From an uncultured Clostridia bacterium (lineage in GTDB: Bacteria; Bacillota; Clostridia; Christensenellales; Borkfalkiaceae), in assembly GCA_934254825.1 (NCBI GenBank), contig CAKQMB010000001.1:124001-188000 (forward strand): 64,000 bases of DNA. Direction: 5' to 3'. Position 1 is the first letter of the stretch. The number at the start of each line of letters is the position of its first letter. Below the pieces are notes generated by a model. The model searched no databases. It was not told where the DNA came from and was given only the letters and a program-made list of their open reading frames with translations. The position numbers were made by a program, and so were the translations under genes. Shown here piece by piece: positions 26,755 to 35,272 of the stretch.

Positions 26755-26895
26755 TCCGCCGATCTGTTGTTTTATTCGCCGACGAAAAATCCGCCGACCT
26801 ATTGTCTTATTTGCCGACGAAAAATCCGCCGATCTGTTGTTTTATTCGCCGACGAAAAAATCCACCGACCGATCGTCTTACTCGCCGACGAAAAG
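26755..26895. repeat. Four 35-36-bp tandem repeats derived from the end of the methyltransferase gene
   Basis: Units at 26755-26789, 26790-26824, 26825-26860 and 26861-26895, each beginning TCCGCCGATC or a close variant and ending CGCCGACGAAAAA. Unit 4 spans the last codons and the stop of the 26878-27741 gene, so the array looks like stepwise duplication of that gene's 3' end. A partial fifth unit (TCATCGGCGAAAAG) lies at about 26736-26748. There are no spacers, so this is not a CRISPR array. Confidence 0.93.
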
Positions 26896-27741
26896 TCCGC
26901 CCGCGCCGCAAGGCAAATCTATACCCTCTTCGGTTTTTATGCCTACCTCGTAAGCCTCTACCGTTCCTTTGAACTTCGCCCCGACGGTAAGCGTTAAAAT
27001 GTTTTTCAGAACCATGGGTTGAAGCCCCGTCGTGTAGCTGTTTATAAGGAAGAACAAAGGATTATCCGACAAAACTTCTGTGCAAAGCTCAACGAGCGGA
27101 TAAAGCTCGCTTTCTATCTTCCACATTTCGCCGTTCGGACCTCTTCCGTAGCTCGGCGGATCCATAATGATCGCGTCGTACTTTCTGCCGCGGCGGATCT
27201 CTCTCTGCACGAATTTCTTGCAATCGTCTATGATAAACCTTACGGGTTTGTCTTTAAGCCCCGAAAGGCGAACGTTCTCGCCCGCTCTTTCGACCATACC
27301 TTTGCTCGCGTCGACGTGACAAACGCTCGCGCCAGCCGCAAGGCAGGCTACCGTCGCCCCGCCCGTATACGCGAAAAGATTAAGCACGCTTATGGGGCGA
27401 TTTGCCGAGCGGATAAGCTCGCTCATTCTGTCCCAGTTCACGGCTTGCTCGGGGAAAAGACCGGTGTGCTTAAAACCCATAGGCTTTACGAGGAACTTTA
27501 AATCCCCGTAAGAAACCACCCATTCCTGAGGCATTTTTTTGAGAATTTTCCACCCTCCGCCGCCGCTCTCGCTTCTGTTATATATCGCGTTAAGCGACTT
27601 ATAGGCGGACATATCCGTTCTTTCGGGCCAGATGACCTGCGGGTCGGGGCGAAGGAGATAAACGTCTCCCCAACGCTCCAATTTCATTCCGTCGCCGGTG
27701 GCGATTATGGAATAATCTTTCCACTTATCGGCAATTCTCAT
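26878..27741 (-). CDS. Class I SAM-dependent methyltransferase (RlmI/RlmK-like)
   Basis: 287 residues. An N-terminal substrate domain (YLLRPDPQVIWPERTD, GWKILKKMPQEWVVSYG) precedes a Rossmann methyltransferase. SAM motif I reads VLNLFAYTGGATVACLAAGA (about 118-137), the acidic motif CHVDASKG follows, and the catalytic motif IV reads IIMDPPSYGRG (about 190-200). This matches the COG1092 rRNA cytosine C5 methyltransferase group, although the N-terminal PUA domain of E. coli RlmI is absent. Its ATG overlaps the ileS stop as ATGA. Its own 3' end has been tandemly duplicated downstream. Confidence 0.9.
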   Translation of the reverse strand: MRIADKWKDYSIIATGDGMKLERWGDVYLLRPDPQVIWPERTDMSAYKSLNAIYNRSESGGGGWKILKKMPQEWVVSYGDLKFLVKPMGFKHTGLFPEQAVNWDRMSELIRSANRPISVLNLFAYTGGATVACLAAGASVCHVDASKGMVERAGENVRLSGLKDKPVRFIIDDCKKFVQREIRRGRKYDAIIMDPPSYGRGPNGEMWKIESELYPLVELCTEVLSDNPLFFLINSYTTGLQPMVLKNILTLTVGAKFKGTVEAYEVGIKTEEGIDLPCGAGGLFVGE

Positions 27742-30700
27742 ATTTTCTTAACGCCGAGCGTAACGCTCTCTCCGTTGATATCGAAATCCTTGACGTAACC
27801 GTCGGGCGCAGTCGTGATATCTTCCGCCAGAACGTCTGATTTTATCTCGTCGGCTTTCTCTTTAAGTACTCTGCCCGAAATTCCGTCTGCTTTATAGCCG
27901 AGGATAATTCTGTCCGTAACCTCGAAGCCGGCTTCCTTTCTCATGTTCTGAATACGGGAAACGAGTTCTCTCACCGCGCCTTCAAGCATCAGTTCTTCGG
28001 TTATGTGAACGTCTAAAACTACGGTGAGTCCGTCCGAGCTTTCGGAAACGAAACCTTCGGCGGGTTCGGAAGAAATAAGCAGATCGTCGAGCGTGAATTC
28101 GACTTTCGCTCCGTCGAGTTCGGTTTCGTAAGTTTTGCCCGCTTTGACGGTCGCGACGACCTTAGCCGTATCGCAGGTATCGAGGAAGTTTCTTATCGCG
28201 CCCAAAAGCTTGCCGTATTTCGGTCCGAGCGTTTTGAGCTGCGGTTTGAGTTTGTAAGAAACGAATTTCGAAGCGTCGTGTAAAAGTTCGAATTCCTTTA
28301 TGTTAAGCTCGTCTTTCGCGATGTTTAAAAGTCCTTCGGAAAGATTTACCTTTCTGTCTGTGGCGATATAAACTTTTTGAAGCGGCTGACGGTTTTTGAT
28401 ATTGCTGCCGTTACGGGCGGCTCTGCCGAGCGCGACTATTTCGAGTACGTCTTCCATTCCCTTTTCGAGTTCGGCGTCCACGAAGCTTTCGTCGCATTCG
28501 GGGAAAGAACAAAGGTGAACGGACATCGGCGCGTCCTTATAAAACTCGGGAACGAGGTTAAGATACATGCTTTCCGCCATAAACGGAACATAGGGCGCGA
28601 TGACCTTGGAAAGGGTTACGAGAACGGTGTAAAGCGTGGTGTAAGCCGCCGCCTTGTCGTCCGTCATCTCCTTGCCCCAGTATCTTTCTCTGCCGCGGCG
28701 GACGTACCAGTTGGAAAGTTCGTCGACGTAATCCTGAATATATCTCGCCGTCTCGAAAGTCTTGTATTTGGCAAGACCCTCGTCGACCGTTTTAACGAGC
28801 GTGTTGAGCTTGGAAAGCGCCCACTTGTCCATAAGCGAGAGCTTGCATTTTTTGATATCGTATTTCGACGGGTCGTATTTGTCGATATCGGCGTAAAGCA
28901 CGAAGAACGCGTAAGTGTTCCAGAGCGTTCCCATAAATTTACGCTGAGCCTCGGAAACGGCTTCGGCGGAGAACCTCGAAGGAAGCCACGGTGCGCTGCC
29001 CGTGTAGAAATACCATCTTACGGCGTCCGCGCCCTGAACGTCGAGAACAGACCACGGGTCTACGACGTTGCCTATGTGCTTGGACATCTTTATGCCGTTT
29101 TTATCGTTGACGTGTCCTAAAACTATGCAGTTTTTAAACGGAGCTTTTCCGAAAAGCAACGTGGAAATGGTGAGAAGTGTGTAGAACCAACCTCTCGTCT
29201 GATCCACCGCTTCCGAAATGAAGTCGGCAGGGAAATGCTTCTCGAAAAGATCCTGATTTTCGAAAGGATAATGATGCTGAGCGAACGGCATAGAACCCGA
29301 ATCGAACCAGCAGTCGATAACTTCCTTTACTCTCTTCATCTTGCCGCCGCATTTGCCGCATTTGCAGGTCGGAGCGTCGATATACGGGCGGTGAAGCTCG
29401 ATATCGCCTTCTATTCCGCAAGCTTCTTTGAGTTCTTTTTTGGAACCCATTACTCTTATTTCTCCGCAGTCCTCGCAAACCCAGATCGGGAGCGGCGTTC
29501 CCCAGTATCTTTCTCTCGAAAGACCCCAGTCTATAACGTTTTCGAGGAAGTTGCCCATTCTGCCCGTTCCTATCGTTTCGGGCATCCAGTTTACCGTTTT
29601 ATTGGAAGCGATGAGTTGCTCTTTTATAGCCGTCGTTTTGATGAACCAGCTCGATCTCGCGTAATACAAAAGCGGCGTGTTGCATCTCCAACAGAAAGGA
29701 TAGCTGTGTTCGAACAATACGTCCTTGAAAAGCTTACCCGAAATTTTAAGATCTTTGATTATGAGTTTGTCCGCGTCTTTGACGAACATACCCTTATACG
29801 GTTCTACTTCGTCGACAAATCTGCCGCGATCGTTTACCATCTGAACGAACGGGAGCTTATATTTTCTTCCGACGTTGGCGTCGTCCTCGCCGAATGCGGG
29901 CGCGATATGAACTATGCCCGTACCGTCGGTAAGCGTAACGTAGCTGTCGTTGGTAACGTAAAACGCCTTTTCTTTAAACGAACCGAGAGCGTACGGGAAC
30001 ATAGGCTCGTACTCGACGTACTCGTAGTCCTTGCCTTTCTTTTTCGAAACTATTTCGTAGTCCTCGAAAAGGGACGGCAAAAGCGCTTCCGCCAGAATAT
30101 AATGCTCGTCTCCGACTTTTATCTCCACATAGTCGTACTCCGCGTTCATACACAAAGCGACGTTCGAGGGAAGCGTCCAGGGCGTAGTCGTCCAGACGAG
30201 GAAATAGGTATTTTCCGTTCCCTTGACCTTAAACTTGACGTAAACGGACTTTTCTTTTACGTCCTGGTAGCCCTGCGCGACCTCGTGCGAGGAAAGAGCC
30301 GTTCCGCAACGCGGGCAGTAAGGAACTATCTTGTAACCTTTATACAAAAGTCCTTTTTCGGAAATTGTTTTAAGCGCCCACCAAACCGACTCGATATAGT
30401 CGTCGTGATAAGTGACGTAAGGATGCTCCATATCGACCCAATAGCCGAGTCTGTCGCTCATTTTCTTCCATTCGTCGGTATATTTCCATACCGATTGTTT
30501 GCATTCCTTGATGAAAGGCTCTATTCCGTATTTTTCGATATCCTGTTTGCCGTCGAGTCCGAGTTTTTTCTCGATTTCGAGTTCTACGGGCAGTCCGTGA
30601 GTGTCCCAGCCCGCTTTTCTCAGAACGTGCTTGCCTTTCATCGTCTGATATCTCGGAATAATATCCTTCATAACGCGGGTAAGAACGTGTCCTATGTGCG

Positions 30701-30860
30701 GTTTGCCGTTAGCCGTCGGCGGTCCGTCGTAAAAGGTGAATTCTTCGTGTCCTTCGTTGTTTTTTATGCTCTTTTCGAAAATGTCGTTCGCATTCCAGAA
30801 ATCGATGATTTCCTGTTCTCTTTTAAGGAAATTAAGCGAAGCGTCAACTTTTTTATACAT
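27738..30860 (-). CDS. ileS: Isoleucyl-tRNA synthetase, probably type 2
   Basis: 1040-residue class I synthetase that charges tRNA-Ile. The HIGH motif is in GPPTANGKPHIGHVLTR (about 46-62). The KMSKS loop is KMSKHIGNVVDP (about 598), with His in place of the final Ser. The editing domain lies between them, with TTTPWTLPSNVALCMNAEYDYV. Length, FTFYDGPP and the KMSKH variant resemble the eukaryote-like type 2 IleS, a group that includes mupirocin-insensitive enzymes; resistance here is only inference. No T-box was seen upstream, which is unusual for Bacillota ileS. The start at 30860 follows GAGGAAT. Confidence 0.94.
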   Translation of the reverse strand: MYKKVDASLNFLKREQEIIDFWNANDIFEKSIKNNEGHEEFTFYDGPPTANGKPHIGHVLTRVMKDIIPRYQTMKGKHVLRKAGWDTHGLPVELEIEKKLGLDGKQDIEKYGIEPFIKECKQSVWKYTDEWKKMSDRLGYWVDMEHPYVTYHDDYIESVWWALKTISEKGLLYKGYKIVPYCPRCGTALSSHEVAQGYQDVKEKSVYVKFKVKGTENTYFLVWTTTPWTLPSNVALCMNAEYDYVEIKVGDEHYILAEALLPSLFEDYEIVSKKKGKDYEYVEYEPMFPYALGSFKEKAFYVTNDSYVTLTDGTGIVHIAPAFGEDDANVGRKYKLPFVQMVNDRGRFVDEVEPYKGMFVKDADKLIIKDLKISGKLFKDVLFEHSYPFCWRCNTPLLYYARSSWFIKTTAIKEQLIASNKTVNWMPETIGTGRMGNFLENVIDWGLSRERYWGTPLPIWVCEDCGEIRVMGSKKELKEACGIEGDIELHRPYIDAPTCKCGKCGGKMKRVKEVIDCWFDSGSMPFAQHHYPFENQDLFEKHFPADFISEAVDQTRGWFYTLLTISTLLFGKAPFKNCIVLGHVNDKNGIKMSKHIGNVVDPWSVLDVQGADAVRWYFYTGSAPWLPSRFSAEAVSEAQRKFMGTLWNTYAFFVLYADIDKYDPSKYDIKKCKLSLMDKWALSKLNTLVKTVDEGLAKYKTFETARYIQDYVDELSNWYVRRGRERYWGKEMTDDKAAAYTTLYTVLVTLSKVIAPYVPFMAESMYLNLVPEFYKDAPMSVHLCSFPECDESFVDAELEKGMEDVLEIVALGRAARNGSNIKNRQPLQKVYIATDRKVNLSEGLLNIAKDELNIKEFELLHDASKFVSYKLKPQLKTLGPKYGKLLGAIRNFLDTCDTAKVVATVKAGKTYETELDGAKVEFTLDDLLISSEPAEGFVSESSDGLTVVLDVHITEELMLEGAVRELVSRIQNMRKEAGFEVTDRIILGYKADGISGRVLKEKADEIKSDVLAEDITTAPDGYVKDFDINGESVTLGVKKI

Positions 30861-30976
30861 AATTCCTCATTCCTCCGCGCGCCTTATGTTAAGGCGTAAA
30901 TTTTCGGCAAGGACGCGGCGATTTTTCGTTTGCGCCTGCCCGAGCCGATACTCTCGTTTAATTTTAAGTATATATA

Positions 30977-31005
30977 ATAATAACAAAAAATATCTGTATT
31001 GTAAA
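30977..31005 (-). promoter_or_regulatory. Promoter for ileS
   Basis: On the minus strand, TTTACA (31005-31000), 17 bp, TATTAT (30982-30977), about 115 bp upstream of the ileS start. The leader is too short for a T-box and shows no TGGNACC-type motif. Confidence 0.6.
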
Positions 31006-31170
31006 GGATTTTGAACCGTTTTAAGCGACTGCGGGAATAATTCTCGTCCTTTTTTCATTATTTCTTTATTTTTTTGCCGGGCAAAGCCGTTCTTCGGCTG
31101 TTTTTCTCCGCTCGTCCGATTTTAAACATTCTTTTCGACAATTATTTTTCAAACTTTCATACTTTTTCGC

Positions 31171-31199
31171 TTGCAATTTTTTTCGATTTGGGTTAAAAT
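31171..31199 (+). promoter_or_regulatory. Promoter for the SRP RNA
   Basis: TTGCAA (31171-31176), 17 bp, TAAAAT (31194-31199), placing transcription start a few bases before the RNA. Confidence 0.75.
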
Positions 31200-31203
31200 G
31201 TAT

Positions 31204-31473
31204 GCACTGCGCTGAGTGGGGAGATAGCGGTGCCCTGTACTTGCAATCCGCTACAGCAAGGCTGATCGTTCCCCCCGGCTTGTCGTATGGTTGGCTGCGT
31301 GAGGTAAGGCGTGATGATGTCAAGGTCTTATGCAACGCAAAGCCGCGAACCGCGTCAGGATAGGGATATAGCAGCGCTAAACGGTCGATTGCGTGTGCCA
31401 TGAGGTTGCTTTGACGGAGCGACCTGCCGCATTTACGCTTCGGTTCGGCTTGTCAAAGGGAATTGCGCAGTAA
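31204..31473 (+). ncRNA. ffs: Signal recognition particle RNA, large bacterial form
   Basis: RNA scaffold for Ffh in co-translational protein targeting. The 5' Alu-domain sequence GTGCCCTGTACTTGCAATCC and CTACAGCAAGGCTG are typical of Bacillota large SRP RNA. GTCAAGGTCTTATGCAACGC follows. Domain IV reads GTCAGG-ATA-GGGA-TAT-AGCAGC, with the asymmetric loop and a GNRA (GGGA) tetraloop that bind Ffh. The ends pair as ACTGCGC (31206-31212) with GCGCAGT (31465-31471). The promoter lies immediately upstream and a T-rich hairpin follows at 31484. The boundaries are estimated to within a few bases. Confidence 0.92.
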
Positions 31474-31483
31474 AAAAGAAGAT

Positions 31484-31552
31484 AAAGCCGCTTTTCGGTC
31501 GCAAACGGTTGCGTTAAATCAATCGTCCGGCTTTAAAGCGGCTTTAATTTTT
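31484..31552 (+). terminator. Terminator after the SRP RNA
   Basis: 11-bp perfect arms AAAGCCGCTTT (31484-31494) and AAAGCGGCTTT (31535-31545) enclose a GC-rich loop that also partly pairs (CGCAAACGGTTGCG), followed by AATTTTTTA. Confidence 0.78.
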
Positions 31553-31623
31553 TATCGTCTTTTTTTATCGTCGGATTTGCGGTTGTCGCAATTTATCGCA
31601 ATATCCGCCCGAAAGGATTTTTT

Positions 31624-32289
31624 ATGACTGAAATCGAAAGAAAACTTAACGATATTTTTTCGGAAATAACCTCGGGCAACGACCGCGGCGAAAAGATTAC
31701 TCTTCTCGGCGCGACGAAATTCGTACCCGTAGAAAGGGTGAACGAAGCGATTTCGGCGGGGCTTGAAGCGATAGGCGAAAATCACGCTCAGGAATTTCGG
31801 GATAAACTCCCCTTTTATCTTCCTTGCGAAAAACATTTTATCGGCACGCTTCAAAAAAACAAGCTAAAATACGTCGTGGGGAAAGCCGACTGCATAGACT
31901 CGATTTCTACGGAAGATCTCGCGGCGGCGATAAACGAAAAAGCCGTTTCCTTAAACGTTTGCCAAAACGTTATGCTCGAAATCAACGCCGGCGAGGAATT
32001 CAGCAAGACGGGAGCAAGCATCAAATCGGCAAAACCGCTCTATAAGTCGATTATCGCGCTGAAAGGCTTAAAACTTACGGGCGTTATGGCAATGCTTCCC
32101 GAGGGGATTTCGGATAAAGAAAAAGCCGATTTATGCAAAGCCGTGAGAGAGTTTTACGACGAAATCCGCGAGCAGACGCCGACCGTTAAAACGCTTTCTT
32201 TGGGTATGAGCGGAGACTATAAAATCGCGATAAAAAACGGCAGCAATATGATAAGGCTCGGCAGAGCTGTTTTCGGCGAAAGAACTTGA
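31624..32289 (+). CDS. YggS/PLPBP family pyridoxal phosphate homeostasis protein
   Basis: 221-residue TIM-barrel PLP-binding protein. The PLP lysine is in LLGATKFVPVERVNEAI (about 28-44). IGENHAQEFRDK, HFIGTLQKNKLKYVVG and SLGMSGDYKIAIKNGSNMIRLGRAVFGER are family signatures, the last including the phosphate-binding SMGMS-type loop. It keeps free PLP in check. It is next to sepF, a very common arrangement in Bacillota and Actinobacteria. The region 32038-32058 carries one copy of the dispersed 21-bp motif in frame, encoding YKSII. Confidence 0.95.
   Translation: MTEIERKLNDIFSEITSGNDRGEKITLLGATKFVPVERVNEAISAGLEAIGENHAQEFRDKLPFYLPCEKHFIGTLQKNKLKYVVGKADCIDSISTEDLAAAINEKAVSLNVCQNVMLEINAGEEFSKTGASIKSAKPLYKSIIALKGLKLTGVMAMLPEGISDKEKADLCKAVREFYDEIREQTPTVKTLSLGMSGDYKIAIKNGSNMIRLGRAVFGERT
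32038..32058 (+). repeat. Dispersed 21-bp motif, copy 3 (inside yggS)
   Basis: TATAAGTCGATTA (32041-32053) inside the coding region, read as YKSII in the segment KPLYKSIIALKG. Confidence 0.75.
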
Positions 32290-32334
32290 CGCAACCGGAC
32301 AAGACAATAAAATGAAATTTACAAGGAGGCAGAA

Positions 32335-32664
32335 ATGGGATTATTTAATTTTACGACGAAGAACAAACGCAAAGCAAAATCGGGCGAACAAAACGTAAGC
32401 GAACGCCCGCGCGAACGGAAAATAGACTACTCGAACAGCGGATCTATCGAACGTTTTTCTCCGAAATCGTTTGACGACGTGGCGGCGATTATCGACAGAC
32501 TTTTATACGGCGAACCCGTTATCGTGGACGTTTCCGAAGTGAGCGTACGCACTGCGCAAAGGGTTATCGACCTTATGTCGGGCGCGATTTACGCGATAGA
32601 CGGCAACATGGGCGAAATGGCAAAGGACGTTTACGTTTTCACCCCGAGCAGCGCCGCAAAGTAA
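32335..32664 (+). CDS. sepF: Cell division protein SepF
   Basis: 109 residues. SepF tethers FtsZ to the membrane in Gram-positive bacteria. A polar N-terminal linker precedes the SepF core KSFDDVAAIIDRLLYGEPVIVDVSEVSVRTAQRVIDLMSGAIYAIDGNMGEM, which has the conserved DLMSG and a glycine needed for dimer packing. The N-terminal amphipathic membrane helix is short (MGLFNFTTKNKRK). It lies 45 bp behind the yggS-like gene, with AAGGAGG before the ATG. A strong terminator follows. Confidence 0.93.
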   Translation: MGLFNFTTKNKRKAKSGEQNVSERPRERKIDYSNSGSIERFSPKSFDDVAAIIDRLLYGEPVIVDVSEVSVRTAQRVIDLMSGAIYAIDGNMGEMAKDVYVFTPSSAAK

Positions 32665-32737
32665 ACGATAAAAAAACTATAACGATTTTTCACTCATCGA
32701 AAATTTAATTTTACATTTGATTAAATCAGATATATTA

Positions 32738-32783
32738 CCGAAGCGGGGCGGACTTTTCAAGTCCGCCCCGCTTCGGGTTTTAT
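32738..32783. terminator. Bidirectional terminator between sepF and the ABC exporter
   Basis: 18-bp perfect stem (CCGAAGCGGGGCGGACTT / AAGTCCGCCCCGCTTCGG) with a TTC loop, 32738-32776, followed on the plus strand by GTTTTATTT. It also lies 32 bp past the stop of the minus-strand permease. Confidence 0.9.
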
Positions 32784-32807
32784 TTCTCTAAAATATTTCT
32801 CCGGATT

Positions 32808-33944
32808 TTACTCCGACATAAGGGTTTTTAAAGAAATTTTTCTTATGCGTAAAAAGTAAAAATACATTGCGAGTTCGTAAACCGCGATAAATAAAACCAA
32901 CGTTACGATAAGAGCCTTGAAATCGAAGTTATAGGTCGGCACGTTTTCGATATCGGCGAAAACAACGTTAATCATTACTTTCAACAAACCGTACTGATAA
33001 AACGTTCCGATTATAAATCCGATACAGGCGATCGGACGATACGCACCGAGAATATTTCTGTTCAAAACCCCGCCGTCATACCCGAAAACCCGCATCATGG
33101 CAATCGTTTTCGCGTTTCCCTTCACAACGCTCGAAAGCGAGAGAAACAAAGTTACGAACGCAAGCACCAAACCTATCGACAAAATCATCCACGCGAACGT
33201 TTCGCTTGCAAGTTCGTTCATCGAAAAAGACATCTGCACCATCGCCGAAAAGCAGAACGCCGAAAACGCGATAAGAAAAACAAGCGATTTTCTGCTCCCG
33301 AGCGTTACCCCCTTCAAACCCTTTAAAAACGGCTCGTCCGCACCGCCGCGTTTACCGATTTTCGTTTTATAATTCCGCCGCTCTTTAAGCAGATCCAACG
33401 GCGGCTTTTTCAATTTGAAGTAAGCAAACAATACCGAAATGCCCGCAAAAACGATCGTCGGCGCGAGGATAAGCAAAAACGCAAGCAGCGGATGAAAGTT
33501 GACCGTGAGAGAAGGAAACATATCCGAAGCCTGCTTTTGATAAAACGTCGGCAGATACAGATAACCCGCCGAAAACCCCGAAACGCACCCGACAAAAACA
33601 GATAACCCGAAAATCCGAAAATGCTTTGCGATTTTTATATCGGAATATCCGAGCGCCTTTAAAATTCCCAAATCTTTCCCGCGCGTGTCGACGTAATTTT
33701 TAACGTAAAACAAAAGCATTACGACGGACGTTGCGACAAGGCATCCGCCCGAAACGCCCGCAATCACCTTACCCATCATAACCTGCGCGTCATACAGAGC
33801 CTTTGCCGCTTCCGTCGTTATTTCGTTTCCGATAGCTACAAGGTCGATATTATAACTCAAAAACAACGTGCATACGAACGCCGCGCAGCACGCGACTATG
33901 GTTATCCCGAAGAGTTTCGTTACGTCTTTTAAACCTATAACCAT
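32808..33944 (-). CDS. Compact FtsX-like ABC permease
   Basis: 378 residues with about eight membrane helices: one near 8-30, three from about 52-78, 102-125 and 152-175, then a second set near 224-242, 250-275, 305-325 and 344-362. GKDLGILKALGYSDIKIAKHFRI and AKTIAMMRVFGYDGG are the paired coupling motifs. Large extracytoplasmic domains, seen in the plus-strand FtsX permease at 13.8 kb, are missing, so this is a minimal two-module FtsX permease. The frame extends upstream to 33986. I placed the start at 33944 because GGTGAGAAG lies just before it and 33986 lies inside the ATPase gene. Confidence 0.85.
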   Translation of the reverse strand: MVIGLKDVTKLFGITIVACCAAFVCTLFLSYNIDLVAIGNEITTEAAKALYDAQVMMGKVIAGVSGGCLVATSVVMLLFYVKNYVDTRGKDLGILKALGYSDIKIAKHFRIFGLSVFVGCVSGFSAGYLYLPTFYQKQASDMFPSLTVNFHPLLAFLLILAPTIVFAGISVLFAYFKLKKPPLDLLKERRNYKTKIGKRGGADEPFLKGLKGVTLGSRKSLVFLIAFSAFCFSAMVQMSFSMNELASETFAWMILSIGLVLAFVTLFLSLSSVVKGNAKTIAMMRVFGYDGGVLNRNILGAYRPIACIGFIIGTFYQYGLLKVMINVVFADIENVPTYNFDFKALIVTLVLFIAVYELAMYFYFLRIRKISLKTLMSE

Positions 33945-33948
33945 CTTC

Positions 33949-34641
33949 TCACCACCCGATTTCGTATGCGGATTTTTGCTCGGCATTTGTATAAATTTCG
34001 GAAATCTCGCCGCTGTTCATTTTTATAACCGTGTTCGCCGTCTCCGCGATATTCGCATTATGCGTAACCATAACGACGGTAAAACCGTACTCTTTTTGCA
34101 GCTTGCAGATATAATCGAGCACCTGCCGCCCCGTTTTTTCGTCGAGCGCGCCCGTCGGCTCGTCCAGAAACAAAACTTTCGGTCTTTTCGCAAGCGCGCG
34201 GGCAATCGACGCTCTTTGCTGTTCCCCGCCCGAAAGCTCGGACGGATATTTTTTCAGCTTATCTTTAAGCCCCACCGCCGCGATAATTTCCTTATATTCC
34301 TTATTATCCGCAAGATCCGCGCCCATCCGCACGTTTTTCTCCACGGTCATATCGGGCAACAGATAATACTGCTGAAAAATGAACCCGACGTTATCTTTGC
34401 GAAACGCCGTAAGTTCCTTATCCGAAAGTTTCGCGATATTCAGACCGTCGTACTCTATGCTTCCTTCGTCTACCCTTTCAAGCCCCGAAAGACAATTTAA
34501 AAGCGTTGACTTTCCCGAACCCGACGCGCCCAGAATAACGACGAAATCCCCGCTTTTTATCTGCAAATCTATACCTTTCAAAACTTCCGTTCTGCTCTCG
34601 CCCGCGCCGTAAGTCTTTTTAATTACTTTAACCTCAATCAT
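33949..34641 (-). CDS. ABC transporter ATP-binding protein (MacB/LolD type)
   Basis: 230 residues. Walker A GASGSGKST (about 35-43), signature LSGGEQQRASIARA (about 134-147), Walker B VLFLDEPTGALD (about 155-166) and H-loop VMVTHN are intact. It is the energy subunit for the permease 4 bp downstream. The frame extends to 34665, but the ATG at 34641 has GGGGGAG 5 nt upstream and starts MIEVKVIKKTYG. It overlaps the TetR gene's stop by 8 bp. Confidence 0.93.
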   Translation of the reverse strand: MIEVKVIKKTYGAGESRTEVLKGIDLQIKSGDFVVILGASGSGKSTLLNCLSGLERVDEGSIEYDGLNIAKLSDKELTAFRKDNVGFIFQQYYLLPDMTVEKNVRMGADLADNKEYKEIIAAVGLKDKLKKYPSELSGGEQQRASIARALAKRPKVLFLDEPTGALDEKTGRQVLDYICKLQKEYGFTVVMVTHNANIAETANTVIKMNSGEISEIYTNAEQKSAYEIGW

Positions 34642-35212
34642 TTTTCTCCCCCTCTTTTTCGCCATAGCGAAGCTTCAAACCCTCGTAAACGTCGGTCACC
34701 GCGCGGCTCGCAATTTCCTCGTCCCATTCGAGATAATTCGTCGCGATCATAGAGGCTATGCCGTGAACATAAATCCACATTTCGAGGTAAAACATAGTCG
34801 CCTTATCCTTATCAAGATCGACTTGTTTGCCTACGAGACTTACAAGTTCGTCCATCTCGTCGGCGTAGCTTTTCAGCCCCTCTTTCGAACGGTCGCGCAT
34901 AAAAAGCAGCTTAAAAAGCTCCTTTTCCTCGCGCGCGAAACGGATATACGCCATTCCGCTCGCCTTGAACGGAACGTATTTCCCGCTTTCGATCTCTGTT
35001 TTTCTGTAAGACTGATAAAGCTCGTTCGCCGTCTCGATAATCGCGCTTTTGACTTCTTCCATATTTTCGAAACGCCCGAACACGGGTCTCGAAGACGTGC
35101 CGAGCTTTTCCCCGAGCGTGCGTGCGGAAACTGCGGAAAACCCCTTTTCTCTCGTGAGGGAAAGCGCGGCGTTTATGATTTGTTCTTTTGTAAACATAAA
35201 ATCTCTCGGCAT
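34634..35212 (-). CDS. TetR family transcriptional regulator
   Basis: 192 residues. The N-terminal helix-turn-helix (about 6-52) reads FTKEQIINAALSLTREKGFSAVSARTLGEKLGTSSRPVFGRFENMEEV, the classic TetR pattern. The C-terminal ligand domain is helical, contains LFMRDRSKEG and FYLEMWIYVHGIASMIA, and resembles WHG-type ligand domains. It leads the operon TetR-ATPase-permease and sits next to a consensus promoter with a 30-bp dyad over the expected start site. It most likely represses itself and the exporter. An ATG at 35197 behind GAGAG is an alternative start. Confidence 0.9.
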   Translation of the reverse strand: MPRDFMFTKEQIINAALSLTREKGFSAVSARTLGEKLGTSSRPVFGRFENMEEVKSAIIETANELYQSYRKTEIESGKYVPFKASGMAYIRFAREEKELFKLLFMRDRSKEGLKSYADEMDELVSLVGKQVDLDKDKATMFYLEMWIYVHGIASMIATNYLEWDEEIASRAVTDVYEGLKLRYGEKEGEKND

Positions 35213-35240
35213 ATTAAAATTTAACCTCGATTTTAAAAAA

Positions 35241-35270
35241 AATTACAAGCGTAGCGTTACACCTGTAATT
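35241..35270 (-). promoter_or_regulatory. Probable TetR operator
   Basis: 30-bp dyad with 14-bp arms AATTACAAGCGTAG and TTACACCTGTAATT around CG. The arms match at 11 of 14 positions when reverse-complemented, and the outer seven are identical. It begins 3 bp past the -10 box, covering the predicted transcription start of the tetR-ABC operon. Confidence 0.75.
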
Positions 35271-35272
35271 TT

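Noticed and set aside
26755..26895. Possible CRISPR array
   Set aside because: The 35-bp units are directly adjacent, with no spacers, and match the end of the neighbouring gene.
29235..30899. 554-aa plus-strand frame opposite ileS
   Set aside because: Antisense to a complete isoleucyl-tRNA synthetase with all motifs.
31066..31401. 111-aa minus-strand frame beginning MAHAIDRLALLYPYPDAVRG
   Set aside because: It is antisense to the SRP RNA. Such frames are often annotated as hypothetical proteins, but the conservation belongs to the RNA.
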